Assembly: GCA_016758965.1 (NCBI GenBank)
Contig: JAEPRB010000056.1
Span: forward strand, 62,001-126,000
Direction: 5' to 3'
DNA length: 64,000 bases
From: Circinella minor
Lineage: Eukaryota > Mucoromycota > Mucoromycetes > Mucorales > Lichtheimiaceae
In this document: positions 11,981-22,773 of the stretch, piece after piece
How the letters are laid out: every line of letters starts with the position of its first letter
Numbering within the stretch: position 1 is the first letter of the stretch
Notes under the pieces: generated by a model
The model's input: only the letters and a program-made list of their open reading frames with translations
What the model was told of the DNA's origin: nothing
The model's database searches: none
Program-made: the position numbers and the translations under genes

Positions 11981-13419
11981 TTAATCCATTTTCATCATTT
12001 TTTGCTTTTCTGCAACAATTGAATCAACTTGTACACCACCCATCATTTTAGCCAAAGAAATTACTAAATCATTCATTTTGCGTACACCAAAGAATATAGG
12101 AACTTTGTTGGGAGCAGATAAATCAGTAGGAGTTCCTTTACCCGATGTCAATGGTTGACCATAAGGTGTTGCTGGTTTAGGTGTTGCCATGGTAGCCATA
12201 ATTACATACTAATCATTATTATTATTATTTTCGTTAAAGCAATGAGTTAATAATGGTATCTAAAGAAAAAGAAGATGAACCATAATCATTTTTTCTTTTT
12301 ACTTACAAAGGGATATAAGATACCAAAGATAGCACCAGAATGTAATGTTGTCAAGAAAAACGTTAAAGCTGTAATAGGTGTGCCTATTTTTTTTTGACAT
12401 GTTGTAAAATAGGGATGAGTATATATATACATATCCATCTCATTATATAGTATTTATTCATCTTACCGAAGCCCAAAAAGTATGCCCAGTGTTCTTCAAG
12501 ATATGTTAAACGATGTTCCAATGTCCATCCCATATATAACCATTTATATCTATTTTGTATATTTATATGTTTATGTGTGATCATAATATGTTGATTAGAC
12601 ATAAAAGACAATGTATATAATATTTTTTTTTTCTCAAGAATCATGAAAAATAATACTTACTCGAAAGCATAGTAAGCCATAATAGCACAATTCATAAAGA
12701 ATGAAAGAAAAGGACCAGCATGTGGGATCAATGATCGTAAAACGGCAGCAAATATACCACAATTGATATAGAAAATGGTGGTATAAATCATGGATGCCAT
12801 ACTTTGTACAATATTTGTAGAACCAGGAGTTGTGCGTGGATGAGCTTTAGCTTGCTTTTCAAATGCTTTTTCTGCTATAGGTGTAAAGAATTTACCATTT
12901 ATACCCAAAAGTGCAATATACATTGGAAATCCAGTAATATTCTATAATAATAATAATAATAAATAAAAAGATGTCAGAATTCTCCCCCCACATACAAATC
13001 CAACCCATTTATGGCAATAGAAAAAAGCACCATCTTTTTTTATATTTAGCAACTATAATTTATTCTTTACCGCATAGGAGCACCCTAATATACGATGTTC
13101 AGGTCCATTATAAAAAGTCTCGAGGATTAAAAGACCACCAAAAAATACAACACCATTAAGGAAAAGTGACTTGAATAAGGACTTTTGAACAGTAGAAGAT
13201 CTAAAAAAAAAGTATTATTTTATTCATATCGAACCGGGTTAAAAAAAATAATAATGTCAAAACCTCTTCCACCATTTATATTGAAAATTATGAAAAAAAA
13301 AAAAAAGAAACTTACGAGTAAAAAAGAATAAAAGTTTTTGGCCAGTTAAAAGCTTGTTCAACACCATTAAGGTAATAACCCCAATGTTGAGCAAGTGGAG
13401 ATTGTGTAGAAGTGGCCAT
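11981..13419 (-). CDS. EI24: EI24 (etoposide-induced 2.4)-family membrane protein
   Basis: EI24 proteins are multi-pass ER membrane proteins linked in animals to autophagy and p53-induced growth arrest; the fungal role is unclear. Six exons (13316-13419, 13071-13200, 12661-12941, 12467-12549, 12307-12383, 11981-12208) encode 222 aa in continuous frame. The N-terminal helix-forming part (SLFLNGVVFFGGLLILE) precedes several hydrophobic segments. The most telling stretch is WTLEHRLTYLEEHWAYFLGF followed by GTPITALTFF and SGAIFGILYPF, which parallels the conserved EI24 region ending in an FPLFI-like motif. The tail contains KVPIFFGVRKMNDLVI, again in the family position. The last intron (12209-12306) is placed by the in-frame ATGATTAG acceptor because the nearer acceptor gives a stop. 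The protein is shorter than animal EI24 (about 340 aa). Confidence 0.8.
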
Positions 13420-13824
13420 TATAGATTAAAATAAAGTGGGAGAAGAACTCTCTTGAAACACCCAACAACGCCGTGCTGCAAGGGAACAAAAAAAAAGGGG
13501 GGAGTGAAAAAATATCAAAATAAAATTTCCAGATTAAATTTGTTAACAATCACTTTTAAACCGGAAGGTATATTTTAGTTGCATGATTCTTTACAGGTTC
13601 AGTTAATATTATAGTAAATATAATGAAAGCTTAATTAGTTATGTGAAATGTTCAAATATATTCTAAATTCTAATGAATGATGATAGTATAAACAAATCAC
13701 ACTTTATTATTTACGTACGTAATACTAACAGCTATTCAAATTTTACGTTATTCCAAATAAAAAAATCACATCTTTGACCTTATTATATGTTTGATGTTTT
13801 GTTTTTATTGCATTAAAAATATAG
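13420..13824. other. Intergenic
   Basis: Upstream region of the EI24 gene. No coding signal was found. Confidence 0.5.
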
Positions 13825-14124
13825 TCAAGGCGACCAGTGGCCGTCGTTGCTATGTCTCTTGATGACTTGTTTATCTAATACAATGCACCTTTTTACCCAA
13901 GGATATGACGAGAGAGTACACGGCAAAAGTGGTAGATGTTCAAATAGATGATTCTTTGACAATGTATGAATTGTTCTTGCTGTATCTTCGTTACTAAAAA
14001 CAATAGATACTAGCTTACAACCATATTCATTATTGGAATTAAAATAGTATTCGATGGGTCCAAGTACAAAGAAATCGTTGACAATGTCTTGTATCTCAAC
14101 AATCATCATCTGGCGAGAGAACAT
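13825..14124 (-). CDS. Small RRM-like protein or retroelement gag remnant
   Basis: A 99-codon frame begins MFSRQMMIVEIQDIVNDFFV. Its pattern (short strand, helix, F-x-x-x-G-P-I, strand, G-C-K-L-V-S-I-V-F, helix with A-R-T-I-H-T-L) resembles a single RRM-type fold. It ends in a His-containing tail (VIKRHSNDGHWSP). Upstream on the same strand the frame continues without an ATG, and an exon-like piece follows a TTTTAG near 14229, but no convincing full gene can be assembled. Nucleic-acid-binding ORF1/gag proteins of Mucorales LINEs have a similar arrangement, so this may be a fragment of one. Low confidence. Confidence 0.3.
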   Translation of the reverse strand: MFSRQMMIVEIQDIVNDFFVLGPIEYYFNSNNEYGCKLVSIVFSNEDTARTIHTLSKNHLFEHLPLLPCTLSSYPWVKRCIVLDKQVIKRHSNDGHWSP

Positions 14125-15660
14125 CGTTCTTTTGCTGTGAACACCATGTATAATTTTTTTGCCTGATTTCTATTTATTTTTTGGAAGGGATATTTTGATC
14201 AATCGCATCTTCACTTGAATGGTTCCACTAAAATAAAAAGTAGGTTTTGATAATATATTCCAATCAAAATGAAAAAGTTAACAGAGTAGAAAAAAAAAAA
14301 AGATCGAATGGCTGAAAATATATCAAGAGCAACTTTTAATGCTATATTATCATTTTAGGATGGTGTAAAATAAGGTTATCCATAATATCGATTTCCAGGC
14401 AGCGATGAAGGTGCAAATCAAATGTTAGTAAAAGTGATACCTGTATCAACCCTTTCCTAGTAGTAGTAGTATATATACGGGTTTAGTCAAGCTGGATCTC
14501 AACTTCCATTGTTTTTTACTTTTTGCAGAGATTTCAACTAGTTAAACTTTTACTATGATTTATTTATTATCCTTATCATTGTATATTCTGTTATCCATTT
14601 TATTAATTTGTGCCACTATTCCTAAGTCGTTTTTTTTTTTTTTTGGTACGTATTTATCTTATTTGTTTGAATGTGATTTACTGTTGGTTATTATTTTATA
14701 TTGAAAAAGAGTAATGCTAAAAAAATAAAGTTCGTACATAAAAATAAATAATTATCTGGAAAATAGATGATCATATCTACAAAAAAATTACTGTAAAAGT
14801 ATATGTACGTAACAGCTTTTTTTTAATCGCTGTCTTGAATTTCGATAAAATGCCACGTCAGAGTTTGAAGTAGACGCTGATGATTTTTTTTGGATGAATA
14901 AATAAGCATACAATTATATTTTGTATTTCAATTCCATTACATTAACTGATTAGTAGTATGGTATGTACTATTCCATAGTTGTAGCATGTAATCCACACAA
15001 AAAAAGTTAATATCTGGAACATTATAGTCTGAAAAGGAGAAAAACAAAAGATTAATTGACCGAACTTTTTTAAAATAATCGGTTGTCAACAAAAAAATAG
15101 GCAAAGTCAAAGGAACGAAAGGATTGTAATTGGTGTGGTGGAAATTGATTATATTACAGAACAGATCATAGGATATAATCTATGCTTTTTTTTTCCGCAA
15201 TATGTACAAATTTTAATTTTTATCCAAGGATACCTAGCATCGAATAAGAATTTATTGATCATAAAAAAAAAACTATTTATTGTATAAATACTATAGCTGA
15301 TTATGTTCTTTTATACCAGGATTACCTGTCAACATGACATAGCGTTTTATCTAAATCGAACATAATAATCCGTAATAGCATTGGATCCATATATTTTTGC
15401 CTATCTTCAATGTAGGTAAATCAATATGTATTTATAATTATTGAGTTTCTATATTTATCAATGCATCTCAAAAGTAAGAAGAGTTTACGATACGTACTTG
15501 ATGCTTTTTTTTTTCTGTCTACATTTTGTGCAAAAGTACGAAAACATTATACTCTTTTTAAAACGTAAACAAGAAATACCACGTGATTTATCTATATATA
15601 TAAAAAAGAAGCGTTCGATTTGTTTGTGCAACAGGTCTGTTGACTATAAGATTGTATATA
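14125..15660. other. Intergenic, 1.5 kb
   Basis: No convincing gene. It contains scattered T tracts and ends at the TA that borders the long inverted-repeat unit. Confidence 0.5.
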
Positions 15661-15940
15661 CAGCATTGGAAATTGAATTTGTCCATGCAAAAATAAAATG
15701 GGCCATGATATTGAATATGGGCCATATTTTCCAAATTGAGCTACCTGAACGAAATTGAGCCCACCGACCTTTGAAGTTGAGCCTTACCATGTAAATTTAA
15801 GCTATTCAACTCCATTTGTGTCGTAAATATAAAATATTTAGACGTGACATTACTCTCTGCTTTTTACTTCATCAAGTTTATTTTTTCGAAGAAAATTAAT
15901 TTTTGGAATGCGGAGACATGCTTTATACAAGAAATATCTA
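15661..15940 (+). repeat. Left long inverted repeat
   Basis: Inverse complement of 20137-20436. It contains doubled GGGCCAT motifs and repeated TTGAGC/TGAGCC words. The inner part (CATGCTTTATACAAGAAATA) is also shared, after a divergent stretch. Confidence 0.85.
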
Positions 15941-16260
15941 ATACCATTGCCATTGGTATTCACGCTATTATACAAAAAAAAAAGACAAGTATCCATGTGT
16001 AAATTTATGCATAGTGGAAGGAGCTTAATTAAAATCAACCGGATAATTATAATACAAATTAAATAAATAAAGGAATCATATAAAAAAACAAACTAACTAA
16101 CGTAAATTATAGTAGGAGCATTATGATATTAATCAATGAATCATGAGGAAAGGAAGAGAAAAGAATAATAACATAGATATAGAACAGTCTTAATTTCACC
16201 TTAAAACTAACACTTTTTGCTTCATCACAAAGTCACTAGAATAAACTTTGCAAGACACCA

Positions 16261-16629
16261 CTCTGGCAGAGTATCTTACCACCACAAGCTGATATATCAC
16301 CATATGATCTCAAACAAGTAATTCGTCAATACCTCCAAGATTCCTTGAGTGATGCGTATAACTCACTTACGAGAACCCTCTGCTTGTCTGTCTGCCGCCA
16401 TAAACGAGGTATAGACCCAATTTTATGGCTCCCAATTACCAGAAAAGAACGAAGTCGTTGCATTCGCTGGCCACTTGGTTGGATTCTTGATGGACTCACG
16501 AAACCCTGCAGTAATTGCCATATCAATAACAGCCTCATCAAGTGGCATGTTATTCACTGTTATCACATGCTTCATCGTCTACACATTTCCTATCAACTCA
16601 GCGTTGATCCATTATCGTTTTATTTAAGC
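16261..16629 (+). pseudogene. 5'-truncated LINE reverse-transcriptase C-terminal fragment
   Basis: A frame without a starting ATG runs LWQSILPPQADISPYDLKQ to VDPLSFYL. Its centre carries R-C-I-R-W-P-L-G-W-I followed by a C-x2-C-x8-H-x3-C cluster (PCSNCH, then WHVIHC). This is the post-RT zinc-knuckle arrangement of non-LTR retrotransposons, ending in the usual DPLSF block. An in-frame stop lies just upstream, so only the 3' end of ORF2 is present. This fits the 5' truncation typical of LINE insertions. It sits inside the long inverted-repeat unit. Confidence 0.6.
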
Positions 16630-16796
16630 ATGAAATATTACAGCATCATAATAATGAAACAATAAAGTATATAATAAAAGATACATGCTTGATGTACATG
16701 TTCAATTTTTCTTATATAGAAATTTACATAATTTTGGAAGGTATAATATATAGTAACGGTTTCAAATGAAGATAGCGCGTTCAAGTTTAGAATGAT

Positions 16797-16978
16797 GATA
16801 AAAGTTTTGGATGAAAAAGAAAGAGTTTTGGGTGAAAAAGAGTTTTGGATGAGAAAAGTTTTGGATGAAAAAAGTTTTGAATGAAAAAAGTTTTGAATGA
16901 AAAAACTTGGTATATACACGAGTTTGGAAGAGAAAACTGTAAAATGTGGCAGTATAGGAAAAGTTTTGAATGAAAAAA
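16797..16978. repeat. Degenerate ~16-bp tandem repeat array
   Basis: About seven to eight imperfect copies of a unit close to AAAGTTTTGGATGAAA, with spacing varying between roughly 14 and 19 bp. The repeats give spurious open frames on the minus strand; no gene is implied. Confidence 0.7.
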
Positions 16979-17041
16979 AAATTGATATATATCAATAGGA
17001 GAAGAGGACATGGGACTTGAGAACGAAAAAAAAAGATCAAA

Positions 17042-19100
17042 TTAATCAAGAATCCTTCTTCTTTTTGATGATGATGACGACGTAGTTGACGATGTTGATG
17101 ATAAGATAAAATTTTGAGGGAGGCACCAGTGATCACCACCAGTTGACATAGTTATTGGCCGAGGAGCGCGATCCAACAATCTGATAGTTTCATCTAAGAT
17201 CTTCTTTCCTTTACATGCAAGAGTCATCAATGGGAGTAATCGGGAAACAAAATTTGAATCCCTGTGTGGGAAGTTCAATGGTTCAGTTTTTCGTACTCGT
17301 GTAACAAATCCAGCAGGAATATTGACATCCAAAAGCGAAGCATTACCACCTATATAAATACATCAAAAGTATTTTCAAGTTAATCCCAGCTTCATATATA
17401 AATTATCACCTCTATCCACGAATCTGATACAAAAATCATATTGACCTGTAACACTATATCCAATAACATGACATGTATGCAAAAGATTGGAATCGTACGT
17501 GACCGAAAGCAACATGTCTCGCAAGACTAAAGGCATCTTCATCGAACAGTCGCGAAATGCTTTGTTTGGTCTCGAGCTGCCGCAAATTCAGAACATCCAA
17601 GCTCTTGAGATCCATATTTGAAAATAGTATCCCCTCGGCGACCCATCTTTCGATTGCGAATCGGATCGATCGATGACAGCTGACGGGATGAATTTATAGC
17701 ATCGGCATTCGAATCGCTAGAAACCTCGGTGCTATAGAATGAAAAAAAAAATGTTTAATCCACCTTTAAATTCATCTTGCTCTACTATTATCATTCCATT
17801 TATTTAATCTCTTACCCTTTTGCCACAACACCCGATCCCAGGAATATAGTACTAAAGAATCCAAATGCAAGATACTGTTGGTCGGATTCAGGCATATCGG
17901 TAATGTTAAACGATCCAGTTTCCAAGAAAAGTTGTGCGATATATCCAAGTTCCGTTGAAAACCATACTTTCATACGTTCAGTTGAAGGGTCATTGAATAT
18001 TTAAACACTCCAGCACTAGTTTCCTATAAAAAAAGCATTCAGTATTCTCGTTATCTTTGTGTTGCTGTTGTTAATCTTTTATTATTATATATACATACCA
18101 TCCCATTTAAGTCTGAATAATAAGGTTTCAGTTCTTCAGGCACTTCACATTCAAGTGGACCTCCCTCTGTTTTTATATCATTCAGTTCTGCCTCGGTGAA
18201 AACTTTATTCCAATTCTTATCAGTCACGTCCAAGATCAGGGATTGAGATGGACTAAAACAAAAAAAAAACAGCAATATTATTTATCAACTGACAATCGAC
18301 GATTATTGAATTCAAATCAAAGATAATGTTTTTTCTTACTGATAAAAGTGACACTGCAATGCGAAATCCATAACTTTTTCTTCCACCGAGATGGGATCAG
18401 TTCCATCTCTTATTGCTTGCGCCTTGGTAGAATCCAGATACCAGAAATTTTGTTTATGTGTTTCTTTGAACTTTTTGAAACGTTCACGCAACACATCCTT
18501 ATCTTGTTCGGTAATTCTTGTTTTCAAGGTAGCCAAGGAAGCGAATGACGATGATGATGGGTATGAAGATGATGCGCCAGATGCATTGTGGTCATCAGAG
18601 GGAAGGCTTACTGATGTTTCATTGTTGTTTGTGTTAACGGAGACCGGAGAAGCAGTGGTATCTGAGCCTTACATAAACATTAGTACATAAAGCAAAAACA
18701 TGAAAAAAAAATTGATCAAGCATACAAGTGGCCTTACAAAATAGAGTTTTCCAACTAACTCGCGATTTCACCTAATTGGTTGAGTTGATTTAGTTTTTTA
18801 GTATATGATTATACCTAGGCTGTTAAAAAAGTACTTACCAAAGTCTTGTTCATTTTGTTCGCCATGTTACCAATCAAAGTTGGCCAGAAATTCTGAACCG
18901 ATTTATTAGGGAGGGGTGTTTCGTTTCATAAAGGTGATGTTTTTATGCGTAAAATCTGCGATGGATGGTTCTTCATGTTTTTCAAGGTATTCGCAAACAA
19001 CTTTGTAAAGTAAAAGGAGAAATAAAAGTAGTTTAATTTTTTACACCCAATGGTAAATATTTTTCTTCCTCCTACCGTTTTGAATTTCCTGGGTTGCCAT
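17042..19100 (-). pseudogene. Frameshifted multi-exon gene, nuclease-like family (inferred)
   Basis: Exon-like pieces with good splice sites run from MATQEIQN (start at 19100) through VCEYLEKHEEPSIADFTHKN, SVQNFWPTLIGNMANKMNK, the exon with ITEQDKDVLRERFKKFKETH, WNKVFTEAELNDIKTEGG and ERMKVWFSTELGYIAQLFLE. They continue through GRRGDTIFKYGSQELGCSEF and KMPLVLRDMLLSVTYDSNLL to the last exon, 17042 to about 17344 (VNIPAGFVTRVRKTEPLNFP). At least three single-base frame breaks interrupt it: after NTPP near 18915, near the KYSMT/NDPST junction at about 17990, and after HFATVR near 17543. The G-R-R-G-D ... E-L-G-C-S-E arrangement resembles the active-site layout of PD-(D/E)XK-type proteins in expanded Mucorales families; this is inference. 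It is probably cargo of the surrounding element. Confidence 0.6.
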
Positions 19101-19480
19101 AGTAGCAATCGTGCGATTTCAAAGGACAACAATATGAAAAGACGCGATCAGATTTCCGCAGCAACAACCCACCAGTTTTAATCAGTTACTAAGTTACCAT
19201 TTCCAAATTCATACGTGTGACTACCTTTGTAATAAAATTTAACCTCAACCGGTTATATATACAAAAAAAAAAAAATTAAGCTCCATAGTCATTCTTTTAC
19301 GTTGCAGTTGCCCCATTGTATTGAAAAAAAGGAGTTTACTTTACATATCATATTTTGCCTCTGAAATTCCTACACTGAAAAAAAGATGGAGGAATCATAT
19401 ATTACTGAAAACAAGCTAAAAACTCAGTATTAAACAATTTTTTTCTTATCGTTTACAATTATTTTTGAAGGGTTCTTGAT

Positions 19481-19600
19481 GGACATTGTGGATTGTTCTG
19501 CTTTGTTTCCCGCTCATGCTGGACATTGTGGATTGTTCTGCTTTGTTTCCCGCTCATGCTGGACATTGTGAATTGTTCTGCTTTGTTTCCCGCTCATTGT
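19481..19600. repeat. Three 40-bp tandem repeats
   Basis: Three head-to-tail copies of a 40-bp unit starting GGACATTGTG and containing TTTGTTTCCCGCTCATG. Copies one and two are identical; copy three has one change in the middle (GAATTG for GGATTG) and diverges in its last few bases. Confidence 0.9.
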
Positions 19601-19796
19601 AACCCGAGTACCGCGATGGACCCATGTAGTTCGTTCTGCCGCTGCTTCCCTCTCCATAACTACATTTCCTTTTATGCCTGTTTATATTGCACACATTTCA
19701 TTTTTATTTCAATTTTTATTAACCAATAATTTACTTTTTACGTCATCCATATATATATATATATATTAGAGAATTTCACGTGTTTTGGATTTGTTA

Positions 19797-19929
19797 GCAG
19801 TCCAGAGGAACATGGTGACGAAGAAGGATCGGGGAGCAGGAGGAATTCTATAGCAAGGTATAAGGATGACGGCGATGTGAAAAAGTTAAAAACGGATGTC
19901 GAAGCTTTGGATATCATTTCTTTTAAATA
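19797..19929 (+). pseudogene. Terminal-exon-like coding fragment
   Basis: After a TTGTTAG acceptor-like sequence, a frame reads SPEEHGDEEGSGSRRNSIAR, then acidic/basic residues to DVEALDIISFK and TAA. The composition is protein-like, and the orientation is opposite to the neighbouring pseudogene. No upstream exon could be assigned; it may be the remnant C-terminus of another cargo gene. Confidence 0.3.
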
Positions 19930-20136
19930 ATAAACGCTTTTTCAATCTATTTGCTATATTATCACATGTGGTTTTAATATGTAAAACATTTTAAATAGAT
20001 TATTCAAGCAGTACATATAGAATCAATTCATAGCCATGACAAAAAAAAATCATCAATCTGATCATGCCAACCTAACTGTTGTTGCCAGGATTACTAGCAC
20101 TCTCAAAAACGTAATACAAAAGTGCTAACAGAATCA

Positions 20137-20436
20137 AGATATTTCTTGTATAAAGCATATCTCTGCACTTCAAAGATGATTTTTCTTATTATACTAATTA
20201 TAATGAAATTGGTAAAATAAACTTGATAAAATAAAAAGCAGAGAGTAATGTCACGTCTAAATATTTTATATTTACGACACAAATGGAGTTGAATAGCTCA
20301 AATTTACTTGGTAAGGCTCAACTTCAAAGGTTGGTGGCTCAATTTCGTTCAGGTAGCTCAATTTGGAAAATATGGCCCATATTCAAAATCATGGCCCATT
20401 TTATTTTTGCATGGACAAATTCAATTTCCAACGCTG
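20137..20436 (-). repeat. Right long inverted repeat
   Basis: Inverse complement of 15661-15940. Its outer tip lies 116 bp before the PMP3 start codon. Confidence 0.85.
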
Positions 20437-20552
20437 TAACCGAATAATAATTATAATAATATTTCCCTCCTTTTTTTTTTATTTATTCCTTTTCCTTCTT
20501 CTTCGTGTATTTTCTTTTCTTCTTCAAAAAAACAGTTATTTTATAACACATT

Positions 20553-21024
20553 ATGTCAGTTTATTCGGGTCGTGATATTGCATTATTCGTAGTAGCTTTC
20601 TTCTTTCCACCTTTAGCTATCTTAGTTAAACGTGGTTGTGGTATCGACTTTTTAATTAATATTTGCTTATGGGCTCTTGGCGCTGGTAAGTTTTCTTTTT
20701 GTACACAAAAAAAAAAAAAAAAACCAGTGAAAGTGAAAACAAAAAGAACTAAAAACTAAATCTACCTAATTATATAAACATTTCATATAAAAAAAAAAGT
20801 TCCCGGTATTATTCATGCATTTTACATTGTACATAAGCATAATGATAATTTTGAAGATCTTGAACGAGGTGGTTTACAATATGAACGAGTTCCTTCTGAA
20901 GAACCAAGTCGGGTTGCATATGGTGCTACGAATGCAGGTAAAAAAAGATATCCTATATATTTTTAAGATATGCATACTATGCGAAAATTTAACTACTTAT
21001 TTATTATCAATAGATCGTCAATAA
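20553..21024 (+). CDS. PMP3: PMP3/UPF0057-family plasma-membrane proteolipid
   Basis: Small hydrophobic protein that affects membrane potential and salt tolerance in yeast. Exons 20553-20685, 20800-20937 and 21014-21024 give 93 aa. Two membrane helices are evident: DIALFVVAFFFPPLAILV and FLINICLWALGAVPGIIHAF. The family signature P-P-x-A, then C-x-x-D-x-x-I-N-I-C-L-W-x-L-G-x-x-P-G-x-I-H-A is complete, with intron 1 splitting G-A. A charged 38-residue cytosolic tail makes it longer than yeast Pmp3 (55 aa), like the longer fungal homologues. The intron 1 acceptor is an A-tract (AAAAAAAAG). The last exon codes only for the end of Asp, Arg-Gln and the stop. The long inverted-repeat unit ends just upstream and could affect its promoter. 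Confidence 0.93.
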
Positions 21025-21328
21025 TTTATAATATAATATTTCCTTTATATCATTTTACCAAAACATACAACTTTTAAAAATATATATTTGATTTAATCTA
21101 ATTATATTGTATAACCAATATAATTAGTAAATCTCATTATTTCATAATCCCATTTTTTAAGTATGACCCTCAAAAATAAACCCATCAAAATTTCCAAAGT
21201 CCAATCCTTTCTATCACAAATAATAAGTATTCTCACAAAACAACAAAAAATACAACTTTTCAATAATTATTATTTTTTTTAAAAACAAGCGTGGCAAAAG
21301 ATATTTTTTTATTTAAGGCCAATTTTTT
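21025..21328. other. Convergent spacer between PMP3 and eS1
   Basis: AT-rich 3' flanks with AATAAA-type words. No gene was seen. Confidence 0.5.
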
Positions 21329-22773
21329 TTAGACAGAGTCCAAAACGGGAGGTTCCTAATAATATAAATTAAAAAAAAAGCAATTAGTTATTCATAATTT
21401 CATTCATTAATAAAAATACACACACAAACACACACACACACACAATATTTAAAATTTCAATTATAATTACCTTGAATTCACCCTTGGGGACCTTGGAACC
21501 AACTTCTTCACCAGCGGAAGAACCACCGTGAAGAGCCAACAAAGCAGAGACATCGAACTTGGGAGCCTTCAAGATCTTGACCTTGCGAATGTAGGTGTTT
21601 TGCAAGGGGTAGATACCTTGGCAAGCCTTTTCAATGCGGACAGCAATAGCATCTTGAGCTGAAGCAGAAGCAGTGGAGGTAACTTTGTTGACCAATTCCT
21701 TCAAGTCACAAGCAGCAGCTTCCTCAGTCATGATGTCGAACATCTTCTTGCGGATTTGACGGACTTGAGCAGATTGAGCATAAGTAGTCTTCTTAAGTTG
21801 GTTGCGACGACGAGCAGTGAAGGAGATGGTGAAAAGACGGACGAGATAACCATCAGTGGTCTTGATATCAACGAAAGCTTCAATCAAAGTTTGCCACTTC
21901 TTGACCATGGAACGGAGCTTGTCAGAAGTCATGTCCATACCATAGAAGTTGGTAAGGCAGTTCTTGCCCTGGATTTCATCAACCTTAAGTTGAATCTTGC
22001 GGAAAGAGCGAGATTCATCCTTGTTAAGGTCACCAAGGGAAGTTTCAATAACACGACCGCTCAAAGAGTCGTTGGCGTTACCTATATTTATATTAATATA
22101 ATATAAATTCATAAAATAAGTATTTATTCTTTTTCCCGTACATATTCTCTCAATATCCCCAAAAAACAAAACAAAAAACATTTAATATAATACTTACGCA
22201 AACCTTGAGTACGGTTGACCAAAGTCTTACCAACTTGGCGAACTTCGAACATGGAAGGAGCTTTGATGTCATACCAGTCCTTACGGGTGAAGGGGTCAAC
22301 GCTATATGCATTAAAAAATAATAAAACAAATTAATTTTCGCGTTACTTTAAAGAAATGCCATGCATTACATAGATAAACCGGTAATTCTACATTCGCAAC
22401 CATTATAAACAATAAAAAAGTTTAAACTTACACCTTCTTCTTCAAACCCTTCTTTCCTTTGCTAAGACGCCTAATTACAATTAAAATATATAAAATAAAT
22501 TGATTAATATTTCCCCAAATGGTCCATTATATATAAATATATATATATATATATAAATGTAAAAACCTAAAACTCTTCTTTTTTTTTAATTGAAAAGAGA
22601 GTTCAAAGGTTTCCCCAAAATCCATAAATTCGATTTCTTACTTGTTCTTGCCAACAGCTATAAATTATCAAATATTTCGAATTAGTATACATGTTGTTAT
22701 ATGGATGTTGATAGATGGATGGATGGACGTATGGATGGATCGTCCTATCCCTTTTGTTATAGTACGTACCCAT
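21329..22773 (-). CDS. RPS1: 40S ribosomal protein eS1 (S3Ae/RPS1)
   Basis: Component of the small ribosomal subunit near the mRNA exit. Six exons: 22770-22773, 22642-22657, 22432-22470, 22198-22301, 21471-22081 and 21329-21355, 266 aa in total, matching the family length. The reconstructed start M-A-V-G-K-N-K-R-L is the conserved one. It requires a first coding exon of only four bases (ATG G) before a GTACGTAC donor. Clear family blocks are [69 protein letters not shown] and the C-terminal EPPVLDSV on its own 27-nt exon. Codon use is visibly more C/G-ending than in neighbours, as expected for a highly expressed gene. Confidence 0.95.

Larger units (their letters stand above)
15661..20436. 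mobile_element. 4.8-kb unit with long terminal inverted repeats
   Basis: The segment 15661-15940 reappears, inverted, at 20137-20436. Identity is very high over the outer ~200 bp and then patchy. The tips are CAGCATTGGAAATTG and its inverse CAATTTCCAACGCTG, each bordered outside by TA. The interior holds a LINE fragment, a degenerate ~16-bp tandem array, a frameshifted multi-exon gene on the minus strand, a 3 x 40-bp tandem repeat and a terminal-exon-like fragment on the plus strand. No DDE transposase is visible, so the unit is non-autonomous or decayed. The outer 8 or 9 bases do not form a longer target duplication. The alternative is two inverted copies of a shorter repeat trapping unrelated DNA. 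Confidence 0.6.

Noticed and set aside
16638..17139. Overlapping minus-strand frames rich in F, K, L, P and H
   Set aside because: They arise entirely from the ~16-bp tandem repeat array and have no other support.
15661..20436. Classification of the long inverted-repeat unit as a MULE or a hAT
   Set aside because: No 8-10-bp target duplication at its borders and no transposase; only the TA on each side is seen, so no superfamily was assigned.
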